A DNA stretch of 64,000 bases from Larkinella humicola (GTDB lineage Bacteria; Bacteroidota; Bacteroidia; Cytophagales; Spirosomataceae): the NCBI RefSeq assembly GCF_008727875.1, contig NZ_VTWS01000005.1:620001-684000 (forward strand), given 5' to 3'. Position numbers and translations under genes: made by a program. The notes below the pieces were generated by a model, which saw nothing but the letters and a program-made list of their open reading frames with translations, searched no databases and was not told the DNA's origin. Numbering within the stretch: the stretch's first letter is position 1; each line of letters starts with the position of its first letter. Positions 53,687-61,739 of this stretch are shown here, piece by piece.

Positions 53687-53835
53687 CAGAGTTGATCAGG
53701 CTCCAGCGGAGCCCTCTGTCAATAGCCTGGTAGCAATCCGGTCATGAGCGTCCTGAAAAAGAAGGACGCTCCTCCGGAGCTTATCGCCTATTCGTACGTA
53801 TTTTCTATGAACAGGGAGCCCCTCCGGGGCAATCC
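53687..53835. repeat. Mosaic palindromic repeats behind the PUL susD
   Basis: A CAGAGTTGATCAG word (53687-53699, shared with the palindrome at 31888), a GGCTCC/GGAGCC hairpin (53699-53704 with 53708-53713), a 9-bp stem GAGCGTCCT/AGGACGCTC (53746-53754 with 53763-53771) running into CTCCGGAGCTT, and a GAGCCCCTCCGGGGC palindrome near 53817. It lies 18 bases before the susD stop codon. Confidence 0.7.
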
Positions 53836-53852
53836 CTGCTTATTCATTGGCT

Positions 53853-55292
53853 TCAATAGCCCGGATTCTGTGTCAGATTCGGGTTTAGATCGCGTTCACG
53901 CTGCGGAATGGGATACAGCTTGTGCGTTTCGGTGATGCTGGTTTTTCCTTTGGCTTTCAGCAGGGGCACCAGCCGATCGGTCCGCACCAGATCAAACCAG
54001 CGGTGGCCTTCGGCATTGAATTCCCAGCGCCGTTCGTCCCAGATCGCCTGCCGGAAAGCCTCTTTGGTTAAGGCCGCCGTGAAGTCGGCGGAAGAAGCTC
54101 CGGTCAACGGAAAACCGTAAGCCCGGCGCCGAACCGGATTGATGGCATCCAGAGCCGCAGCCGTGGGGCCGCTGATCTCATTGTCGGCTTCGGCAAACAT
54201 CATCAGCACGTCGGCATACCGGATGATCGGGAAGTTGTTGTTGGCATCGCCAAACGCCCGCGCCGACGGATCGACGTATTTGTTGAAGTGCTGGAAGGTG
54301 TTAACGGTTTTTCCGGCCCCGTCGACGTACGAATTCAGGAACAGTTCCTTGCGTTTATCGCCGGTTTTGAAGCTATTGTACAGGTCCATCGTCGGAATGA
54401 ACGACCCGAAACCCCGGCCCGTGATGGGCGAATTTTCCGGCGCAAAATACGTCACCATGCCGCTGCCCTGGCCACTGCCGCCACCCACAAACTGAATCTC
54501 GAAAACCGACTCTTTGACGTTTTTATTCGAAATCGCGAATACGTCAATGTACTTGTCGAACAAACCGTAGCCGTATTTGGCGGCATTGTCGATCACCTCT
54601 TTGGATTTGGCCCGCGCGTTCGCAAAATCCTTTTTGGTGAGGTACACCCGTGCCAGCATCGACTTGGCGGCACCGGCGGTAACCCGACCCAGATCGGCAC
54701 CCGTAAACTTGTCCGGCAACGACGTTTCGGCCTCGGTCAGGTCTTTGATGATTTGCGTATAGACCTCATCGGCACTGGCCCGGGCCACGTCTTTCCCGGC
54801 ACTCAGCGATTGGGTTTCGGTCAGCATCAGCGGCACCCCGCCATACCAGCGCACGAGGTAAAAATAGTAGTAGGCCCGCAGGAATTTGGCTTCCCCGATC
54901 AGCCGCTTTTTCAGTGTTTCGTCCATCGTAATGCCCGGAATCCGGTCGATGGCGGTGTTGGCGCGGTTGACGCCCTGGTAAATCACCTGCCAGCTCTGCG
55001 TCACCACACTGTTGGTCGGAATGGTCTGGAAACTCCAGAGTTGAACCCGGTCGGCATTGTTCAGCAGGGGGTCCATATCATCCGAGGGCAAATCACCCAT
55101 GATGATGAAATTCCGGCTTTGGTCGCCCACTTGGTTGGCGATGTCATACACGGCATTGACGGCCGCCGTGGCATCGTTCGCATTCGTATAAAAATTGACC
55201 GGAGCCAGCGACGACGGGGGCGTTTCTTCCAGCGAACACGCTCCCAGCCCGAAAGTCAACGCGGCAACAGCAAGGATAGGTTTGATTTTCAT
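53853..55292 (-). CDS. SusD/RagB-family nutrient-binding lipoprotein of the uronate PUL
   Basis: A 479-residue lipoprotein (MKIKPILAVAALTFGLGAC, Cys at residue 19). SLAPVNFYTNANDATAAVNA near the N-terminus, KFLRAYYYFYLVRWYGGVPL in the helical part and WDERRWEFNAEGHRWFDLVR late are diagnostic SusD blocks; it ends LNPNLTQNPGY. It binds the glycan for the SusC at 55319, from which it is separated by 26 bases on the same strand. It probably recognises the substrate of the lyase and GH88 on the other side of susC. Confidence 0.95.
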   Translation of the reverse strand: MKIKPILAVAALTFGLGACSLEETPPSSLAPVNFYTNANDATAAVNAVYDIANQVGDQSRNFIIMGDLPSDDMDPLLNNADRVQLWSFQTIPTNSVVTQSWQVIYQGVNRANTAIDRIPGITMDETLKKRLIGEAKFLRAYYYFYLVRWYGGVPLMLTETQSLSAGKDVARASADEVYTQIIKDLTEAETSLPDKFTGADLGRVTAGAAKSMLARVYLTKKDFANARAKSKEVIDNAAKYGYGLFDKYIDVFAISNKNVKESVFEIQFVGGGSGQGSGMVTYFAPENSPITGRGFGSFIPTMDLYNSFKTGDKRKELFLNSYVDGAGKTVNTFQHFNKYVDPSARAFGDANNNFPIIRYADVLMMFAEADNEISGPTAAALDAINPVRRRAYGFPLTGASSADFTAALTKEAFRQAIWDERRWEFNAEGHRWFDLVRTDRLVPLLKAKGKTSITETHKLYPIPQRERDLNPNLTQNPGY

Positions 55293-55318
55293 GATCGTAC
55301 AAAAAATTTAAGGTCGGA

Positions 55319-58300
55319 TTAGAGTCCAATGTTCAGACCGGCCAGAATCATTTTATTGCCCGGATAGCTCCCGTAGTCACTGCCCTGGCTCAGCGTACTT
55401 TGTCCAAACCGGTTTACTTCCGGATCAAAACCGCTGTACTTGGTGAACGTAATCCAGTTCTGTGCACTTACGTAGACCTTGACGTTATACAGCTTGATTT
55501 TACTGACCAGCGACGACGGCAGGGTGTACGACAAATTGATGTTTTTCACCCGCAAATACGAACCATCCTCGATCTGGCGGCTCGACAGCACGTAGGCATT
55601 GCCAACGGCATTGGCGCGTGGAATGGTGTTGCTCGGATTCGTCGGCGTCCAGCGGTTCAGCGTTTCCGTCGACTGGTTGCTCACGCCGGTCAGCGACTCC
55701 TGCTCAAAGCGGTTGATGTTGAAGATGCTGTTGCCGGAGGTTCCCTGCATGAAAATGCTCAGTTCGACGCCTTTGTAGGAGAACGTGTTGGTCAACCCGC
55801 CGTAGAGTTTCGGCTGGGCATATCCCAGAATCACGCGGTCGGTGGCGTTGATGGCACCGTCGCCGTTCTGATCGACGTAACGCCGGTCACCGGGTTTGGC
55901 GGTTTTCTGCGCCGATCCATCAACTTCGGCCTGCGTCTGAAAAATACCGTCCGTTTTATAACCGTAGAACAAGCCAATCTGCTCGCCCACGCGCACCAGC
56001 CCGGAGTTCGGAAGCTGGAGGTGACCGCTGGCGTCGCCCGACGCAAATTCCGTCTGATCGCCCAGATTCAGCACTTCGTTGCGGTTAGCCGCAATGTTGA
56101 ACGCCGTCGTCCACTTGAACGCCCCCGTCAAATTGGTGGAATTGATGCCCAGCTCAACCCCCTGATTGCGGATGCTCCCCAGGTTTTGCAGAGCCGACGC
56201 ATACCCCGAAACGTAAGGCAGCGGCACCGACAGCAGCAGATCGGTCGTTTTCTTGTTGTAATAATCCGCCGTCAGCGTGATGCGGTTATTCAAAACGCCC
56301 ACATCGACACCAATATCGAACTGCGCGGTGGTTTCCCAGCGCAAATCCGGGTTGGCCACGCGCGACGGCCCGATGCCGATCACAACCCCGTTGTTGAAGT
56401 TGGCATTTTGCGTTCCCAGTGTCGCCAGGGATTGGTATTGCGTAATTTCCTGGTTTCCGCTCAGGCCGTAGCTCACCCGCAGTTTCAGATCATTAACCAC
56501 GGCATTGCCTTTCAGGAAATCCTCTTCCGACAACCGCCACGCCACCGAAGCCGACGGGAAAACCGCCCATTTGTTGCTGGCACCAAACCGGGATGAACCG
56601 TCGGCCCGAACCGTTGCGGTCAGCAAATATTTGCCGGCATAATCGTAGTTGGCGCGACCAATGTACGAATTAAGCTGCCAGTTGCTGGCCGACGACGCCG
56701 GCACCAGTGCCGTTGACGCCGAACCCAGGTTTTCGTAGGTCAGAATGTCGTTGGCGAATCCCTGCGAACGGGCCTCGACGCTCTCGAACCGGTTTCCCTG
56801 CATGGTGTAGCCCGCCAGAAAAGTCAGGTTATGCACGTTGCCAAACGTTTTGTTGTAGGTCAGCGTGTTTTCGTTCAGCCAGGTCGACGACTGGTTGTTG
56901 ATGATCGACGCCTGACCGCTCAGTTGCGTACCGGTGGCCGTATTGCGCGACAGATACAGACTCCGTTTGGAATAATTGACATCGGCTCCGAAGCTCGTCC
57001 GGAACGTTAGGCCCGGAATGATTTTGTAATCGGCGAATACACTCCCGATCATCCGCGTCCCAACGGTTTTGTTGAACGTTCCCAGCGCCTGCGCCACCGG
57101 GCTACCAATCTGAATCCGGCCGGGCGTGTTGAAAACCACCAGCGTTCCGTCCGGGTTGCGAACCGGCTGCGTCGGCGAGAAGTTCAGCGCACTGTAGACG
57201 ACGGTTCCGCTCGTTCCGCCATCGGCGTCCGTCGGCACGGCATTGTTGCGGCTCCGGATCACGTTCAGGCTGGTTCCGATGTTGAACCGGTCGTTGATTT
57301 TATGATCGAAATTGAACCGGAACGAAGCGCGGTCGTACTCGGAATTGATGATAACACCCTGCTGATTCAGGTAATTGGCCGAAACTGCATAGCGCGTTTT
57401 GTCCGAACCGCCCGACGCCGTCAACTGGTAATTCTGAATCGGGGCCTCCCGGAAAATTTCATCCTGCCAGTTGGTGCCTTCGCCAAAACCGGCGATTTGC
57501 GCATCCGTGAAAACCGGCGCCCGGCCCGCATTCGTGTTGGCTTCGTTCACCAGCGTCGCGTATTGCGTCGCATTCAGCATCGGCAGTTTCTTCCGCACCT
57601 GCTGAATGCCGTAATAGGTCTCAAATTCGATGCGGTTTTGGCCCGATTTACCCCGTTTGGTCGTAATTAGCACTACGCCATTAGCACCCCGCGACCCGTA
57701 AATGGCCGTCGCCGACGCATCTTTCAGGATTTCCATTGACTCGATGTCGTTCGGGTTCAGGTTGGCACCGCTTTCGTTGTATACCGGAAAACCGTCGATG
57801 ACATAGAGCGGCTCATTCCCGGCATTGATGGAGTTGCCCCCGCGAATCCGAATCGTTACCCCACCGCCCGGCGCATTGGATGCCTGCGTTACCTGCACCC
57901 CGGCCGCCCGGCCCTGCAAAGCCTGCCCGACGCCCGTCACCGGAACGGACTTGATGTCTTTCGCCGTAACAGACGACAGCGAACCCGTCACGTCGCTTTT
58001 TCGCTGCGTTCCGTAGCCCACCACCACGACTTCTTCCAGCGCTTTCTGGTCTTCGGCCAGCGTAATCGTAAGCTGGCTCCGACCACCGATGTTCACTTCG
58101 AGCGAGGTGAACCCCAGCGACGAAACGACCAGCGTGCCGTTGGACGGCGCGTTCAAACTAAACGTACCCTGTGCATTGGTGGAGGTTCCGGTGGTCGTTC
58201 CTTTCACAACCACGTTGGCTCCGGGAATGGCCTCACCGTTGGCTCCCGTTACTTTCCCCGAAACCGGGGCGGTTTGCTGCGCCATGAGCAGGATTGGAAA

Positions 58301-58363
58301 CTGCAGGCCCACCAGCAGGGCGAACCAGATCCATCGGCTGGCTTTTGTACCGTTTTTTTTCAT
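55319..58363 (-). CDS. SusC/RagA-family TonB-linked transporter of the uronate PUL
   Basis: A 1014-residue outer-membrane transporter. Signal peptide at 1-29 (ending FPILLMAQQ), carboxypeptidase-like domain (SGKVTGANGEAIPGANVVVK), TonB box LEEVVVVGYGTQRKSDVTGS, plug with GGGVTIRIRGGNSINAG and SATAIYGSRGANGVVLITTK, and a 22-strand barrel ending LAGLNIGL. The start at 58363 is chosen because it opens the signal peptide; 14 further in-frame residues upstream do not fit. It is first of a minus-strand susC-susD pair, divergent from the lyase gene. Confidence 0.95.
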   Translation of the reverse strand: MKKNGTKASRWIWFALLVGLQFPILLMAQQTAPVSGKVTGANGEAIPGANVVVKGTTTGTSTNAQGTFSLNAPSNGTLVVSSLGFTSLEVNIGGRSQLTITLAEDQKALEEVVVVGYGTQRKSDVTGSLSSVTAKDIKSVPVTGVGQALQGRAAGVQVTQASNAPGGGVTIRIRGGNSINAGNEPLYVIDGFPVYNESGANLNPNDIESMEILKDASATAIYGSRGANGVVLITTKRGKSGQNRIEFETYYGIQQVRKKLPMLNATQYATLVNEANTNAGRAPVFTDAQIAGFGEGTNWQDEIFREAPIQNYQLTASGGSDKTRYAVSANYLNQQGVIINSEYDRASFRFNFDHKINDRFNIGTSLNVIRSRNNAVPTDADGGTSGTVVYSALNFSPTQPVRNPDGTLVVFNTPGRIQIGSPVAQALGTFNKTVGTRMIGSVFADYKIIPGLTFRTSFGADVNYSKRSLYLSRNTATGTQLSGQASIINNQSSTWLNENTLTYNKTFGNVHNLTFLAGYTMQGNRFESVEARSQGFANDILTYENLGSASTALVPASSASNWQLNSYIGRANYDYAGKYLLTATVRADGSSRFGASNKWAVFPSASVAWRLSEEDFLKGNAVVNDLKLRVSYGLSGNQEITQYQSLATLGTQNANFNNGVVIGIGPSRVANPDLRWETTAQFDIGVDVGVLNNRITLTADYYNKKTTDLLLSVPLPYVSGYASALQNLGSIRNQGVELGINSTNLTGAFKWTTAFNIAANRNEVLNLGDQTEFASGDASGHLQLPNSGLVRVGEQIGLFYGYKTDGIFQTQAEVDGSAQKTAKPGDRRYVDQNGDGAINATDRVILGYAQPKLYGGLTNTFSYKGVELSIFMQGTSGNSIFNINRFEQESLTGVSNQSTETLNRWTPTNPSNTIPRANAVGNAYVLSSRQIEDGSYLRVKNINLSYTLPSSLVSKIKLYNVKVYVSAQNWITFTKYSGFDPEVNRFGQSTLSQGSDYGSYPGNKMILAGLNIGL

Positions 58364-58792
58364 AGGATTTAGAATTGTAGAATAGGTTGTACCCTCGACG
58401 CCCACATGCTAGTTGATCGGGTTGACAAAGCTGATTGGTTAAACATAAAGCAATATTAATTGCCAGGAGCCTATAAAATGTCGGAATAATCTAAATCGAA
58501 CGGTTTGTCCACCTCTTTGAACGGTTTTTGATCGGCCTGAACGATTTGTCCACCAATTTGACCACTAGACGTTATCAAGAAAAAGTTGGACGTAACTAAA
58601 CTTGCACTTCCAAACCGTAGGAGCGATTCCTGTGAGAAAAAACAGACTTATTCTATCCATTGCTGAAGTCGGGTCCATCGTCGTACTCGTCTCCTTTCTC
58701 CTATATTTGCTTTCGATCCTGCTCTGATTTCACGCGTACGGCAGCCCAGTTTCGGGGTTGCCAAACAAGTCCGTACTTTTTAAGTGATACCG
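58364..58792. promoter_or_regulatory. Divergent control region of the uronate PUL
   Basis: No gene is seen in 429 bases. It must hold promoters for susC (minus) and the lyase (plus). TATATTTG at 58702-58709 fits the -7 box on the plus strand, 83 bases before the lyase ATG, without a recognisable -33 box. On the minus strand TAATATTG near 58448 is one mismatch from consensus. The regulator encoded at 61740 probably binds in this region. Confidence 0.4.
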
Positions 58793-59965
58793 ATGCAAAC
58801 ACGGTTACTCCTCTTTCCGGTTTTGATCTGCCACTGGCTGGCAGGGGTGGTTTATGGACAGTTGCCCAAACCGCCGAAAGCCGTTGTGTCCACGTTGAAG
58901 TCCGCCGTTCTGGCCGAAGCCCGCTGGGCCATGCAGCAGGAGCCCATCACCGTGACGGCGCAAACCTCGCCCCGGAGCGCGGGCGGCAAACACGATTTCT
59001 TTTCGGAAGGTGACTACTGGTGGCCCGATTCCGCCAATCCCCAGGGGCCGTATGTCCAGCGCGACGGCATGACCAACCCCGACAATTTTGTGGCCCACCG
59101 CCAGGCCATGATTCGCTTCAGCCGGGTGGTGGGGGCGCTGGCGTCGGCCTACGTCATTACCCGCGACGAAACCTACGTCCGGCAGGCTTTCCGGCACCTC
59201 AACGCCTGGTTTGTCGATCCGGCCACGCGCATGAATCCGTCGTTGCTCTACACCCAGGCCATCAAAGGTCGGGCAACGGGCCGGGGCATCGGCATCATTG
59301 ACACCATTCACCTGATGGAAGTGGCGCAGGGATTGCGGGTGATGGAAACCACCCGAAGCAGCGATAAACGATCTGTAGCGACTGTACGCCAATGGTTTGC
59401 CGACTACCTGACCTGGCTGACGACCCATCCGTACGGCAAAGACGAAATGAATGCGAAGAACAACCACGGCACCTGCTGGGTGATGCAGGTGGCGGCATTT
59501 GCCAAACTCACGAACAACGACTCGCTGCTGGCGTTCTGCCGAAACCGCTACAAAATCGTGCTGCTCCCCGACCAGATGGCCGCCGACGGCAGTTTTCCGC
59601 TGGAACTTCGCCGGACCAAACCGTACGGGTATTCGCTGTTCAACCTCGATGCCATGACGATGATCTGTCAGATTTTATCCACCAAAACCGACAACCTCTG
59701 GACGTACCAGACCGCCGACGGACGCGGTATTCAGAAAGGCATTTCTTATCTGGTTCCGTTTGTGCAGAACAAGGCGGAATGGCCGTTGAAACCCGATGTG
59801 ATGTACTGGAACGACTGGCCGGTGGCGCATCCGTTTCTGGTATTTGGGGCCGTGGTTTTCGACCAACCGGCCTGGCTGGCAACCTGGCAAAAACTGGAAC
59901 ATCGTCCGCAGGTTGAGGAAGTGCTGCGGAACCTACCCATTCGCAATCCGCTTATCTGGCTTTAA
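58793..59965 (+). CDS. Alginate-lyase-family polysaccharide lyase
   Basis: A 390-residue secreted enzyme (signal peptide MQTRLLLFPVLICHWLAG plus VVYG). The alpha-toroid alginate lyase fold (PL5/PL38-like) is shown by FFSEGDYWWPDSANPQGPY, AKNNHGTCWVMQV near residue 223 with the catalytic Asn-His, and ELRRTKPYGYSLFNLDAM around 272-289 with the catalytic Arg and Tyr. It should cut a uronic-acid polymer by beta-elimination, leaving unsaturated ends. The actual polymer (glucuronan, alginate or other) is not decided by sequence. The GH88 gene starts 13 bases downstream. A GTG at 58784 is a weaker start. Confidence 0.87.
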   Translation: MQTRLLLFPVLICHWLAGVVYGQLPKPPKAVVSTLKSAVLAEARWAMQQEPITVTAQTSPRSAGGKHDFFSEGDYWWPDSANPQGPYVQRDGMTNPDNFVAHRQAMIRFSRVVGALASAYVITRDETYVRQAFRHLNAWFVDPATRMNPSLLYTQAIKGRATGRGIGIIDTIHLMEVAQGLRVMETTRSSDKRSVATVRQWFADYLTWLTTHPYGKDEMNAKNNHGTCWVMQVAAFAKLTNNDSLLAFCRNRYKIVLLPDQMAADGSFPLELRRTKPYGYSLFNLDAMTMICQILSTKTDNLWTYQTADGRGIQKGISYLVPFVQNKAEWPLKPDVMYWNDWPVAHPFLVFGAVVFDQPAWLATWQKLEHRPQVEEVLRNLPIRNPLIWL

Positions 59966-59978
59966 TTTCCCCGTACCT

Positions 59979-61181
59979 ATGAAAAAAATAACCATCTCAC
60001 TACTGGCATTGCTGGGTCTGCTGACTAGCTTCATACCAAACTCTTCAATCAAATCCCTATTCGACCAGGCGGAACAGCAAACGCGGCTGATGCTGAGCGA
60101 AGTAGACGCTGCCGATAAAAAACCGGGCAACAACAAACCGCTTTTGGTCTCACCCCGAACGTTGAATGAAGCCGGTGCGTTGCAGCTTGTTCCCGCCCGC
60201 GACTGGACGAGCGGTTTTTTCCCCGGCGAACTGTGGTACCTCTACGAATTTACCGGTAAAAAAGAATGGGCTACCCAGGCCCGGTTCTACACGGTCAACC
60301 TGGAAGCCGAGAAGATGAATGCCGGTACGCACGACATGGGTTTCAAAATCTATTGCAGCTACGGCAACGGTTTTCGATTGACGCGCGATCCGGCGTACCG
60401 CGAGGTCATCATTCAGGGGGCGAAATCGTTGAGCAAACGGTTTAAACCGACGGCGGGCATCATCCGGTCGTGGGACCACCACAAGGAGGTCTGGCAGTGT
60501 CCGGTGATCATCGACAACATGATGAATCTGGAACTGCTGTTTGCGGCCACCCGCCTGACGGGCGATTCGACGTTCTACAAGATTGCCGTTACGCACGCCA
60601 AAACGACGCTGAAAAACCATTACCGCCCCGACCACAGCTCCTTTCACGTGGTCGATTATGATACGCTGACCGGGAAAGTTTTGAAGAAAAACACGCACCA
60701 GGGCTTCAACGACGCGTCGGCCTGGTCGCGGGGCCAAGCCTGGGGATTGTACGGCTACACGCTTTGTTACCGCGAAACCAACGATCCGCAGTTTCTGAAA
60801 CAGGCCGAAGCCATTGCCCGGTTTATGCTCGATCACCCCCGGATGCCCGCCGATCGGGTGCCGTATTACGATTATGATGCGCCGGGCATTCCGAACGAAC
60901 TGCGCGATGTTTCGGCGGCTGCGGTGATGGCTTCGGCACTGTATGAACTGAGTACCTACGGTTCCGGTAACGCGCACTACCGGGCCAAAGCCGACCAGGT
61001 CATCGCCAGTTTGTCGAAAAGCTATGCCTCACCGGTCGGAAAAAACCACGGTTTTCTGCTCCTGCACAGCACGGGCGCGAAGACGTTCGAGCGCGATGTG
61101 CCGCTGGTTTACGCCGATTATTATTACCTGGAAGCGTTGCTGCGGGCGAAGAAGCTGAATGAAAAGAAACCGCTGTTCTGA
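59979..61181 (+). CDS. GH88 unsaturated glucuronyl hydrolase
   Basis: A 400-residue periplasmic enzyme (signal peptide MKKITISLLALLGLLTSFI). The (alpha/alpha)6 barrel of GH88 is shown by VPARDWTSGFFPGELWYLYE, VIIDNMMNLELLF near residue 178 and NDASAWSRGQAWGLYGY near 244; the two Asp are the family's catalytic residues for hydration of 4,5-unsaturated uronates. DVSAAAVMASALYEL is the late signature. It removes the unsaturated sugar left by the lyase encoded 13 bases upstream, so the two act in sequence. The start at 59979 begins the signal peptide; the longer frame upstream overlaps the lyase. Confidence 0.94.
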   Translation: MKKITISLLALLGLLTSFIPNSSIKSLFDQAEQQTRLMLSEVDAADKKPGNNKPLLVSPRTLNEAGALQLVPARDWTSGFFPGELWYLYEFTGKKEWATQARFYTVNLEAEKMNAGTHDMGFKIYCSYGNGFRLTRDPAYREVIIQGAKSLSKRFKPTAGIIRSWDHHKEVWQCPVIIDNMMNLELLFAATRLTGDSTFYKIAVTHAKTTLKNHYRPDHSSFHVVDYDTLTGKVLKKNTHQGFNDASAWSRGQAWGLYGYTLCYRETNDPQFLKQAEAIARFMLDHPRMPADRVPYYDYDAPGIPNELRDVSAAAVMASALYELSTYGSGNAHYRAKADQVIASLSKSYASPVGKNHGFLLLHSTGAKTFERDVPLVYADYYYLEALLRAKKLNEKKPLF

Positions 61182-61317
61182 AGCATTTTCCGCTTAAACC
61201 ATCACCTCTTACCGGTTCAGCTTTGCAATTGAAGTGTTAATAAGATTGTGTAATAATCGGTTCTCTTGAAGTATCATCAAACCCAATCTCTTGATTTATA
61301 AAAACCCGGTAAAGCAA

Positions 61318-61704
61318 TTAAGCATGTTGAAGAATAAAAGCCGGGTCAATATCAAACTTTGTGTATAAACGCTTCGCAATATCCAGTGAAATCCGGCGTT
61401 TGCCCCGGATGATTTCCGATAAACGTGTTTCCGGTATTTCCAGCAAATGGGCCATATCCCGTTGTTTGAGCTTTTTTTCGTACATTTTAAACTCAATCAT
61501 CTCAACCAGAGATTGAGGCATCTTGATAGGCATCAGCGGAATACGGTCTTCGTAGGCTTCCGCCAGTTGGGATAGTTGAGCCAATTGGTCGGCCTCTTCA
61601 GGCGTTAGACTGGCGAAGCCTTTACCGATCGTGGCTTTTTGCAAAAAAGTTTCGATATGGTTCATCAACTCCCGGTAATCCGTTTCGTTTTTGGGCGCGT
61701 TCAT
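61318..61704 (-). CDS. HigA-like XRE-family helix-turn-helix protein
   Basis: A 128-residue protein of the HigA antitoxin group: an acidic N-terminal region with GFASLTPEEADQLAQLSQL, then a helix-turn-helix (KLKQRDMAHLLEIPETRLSE then IIRGKRRISL) and LDIAKRLYTKFDIDPAFIL. The ATG at 61704 is used; a TTG at 61743 would overlap the regulator stop and is unlikely. No HigB-type toxin gene is adjacent: upstream (35 bases) is the hybrid two-component regulator and downstream is only the end of GH88. It is either an orphan antitoxin or a plain transcription factor. Confidence 0.82.
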   Translation of the reverse strand: MNAPKNETDYRELMNHIETFLQKATIGKGFASLTPEEADQLAQLSQLAEAYEDRIPLMPIKMPQSLVEMIEFKMYEKKLKQRDMAHLLEIPETRLSEIIRGKRRISLDIAKRLYTKFDIDPAFILQHA

Positions 61705-61739
61705 AGAGCTATTGTTCAAATCGTTACTGTGAAATTCCT

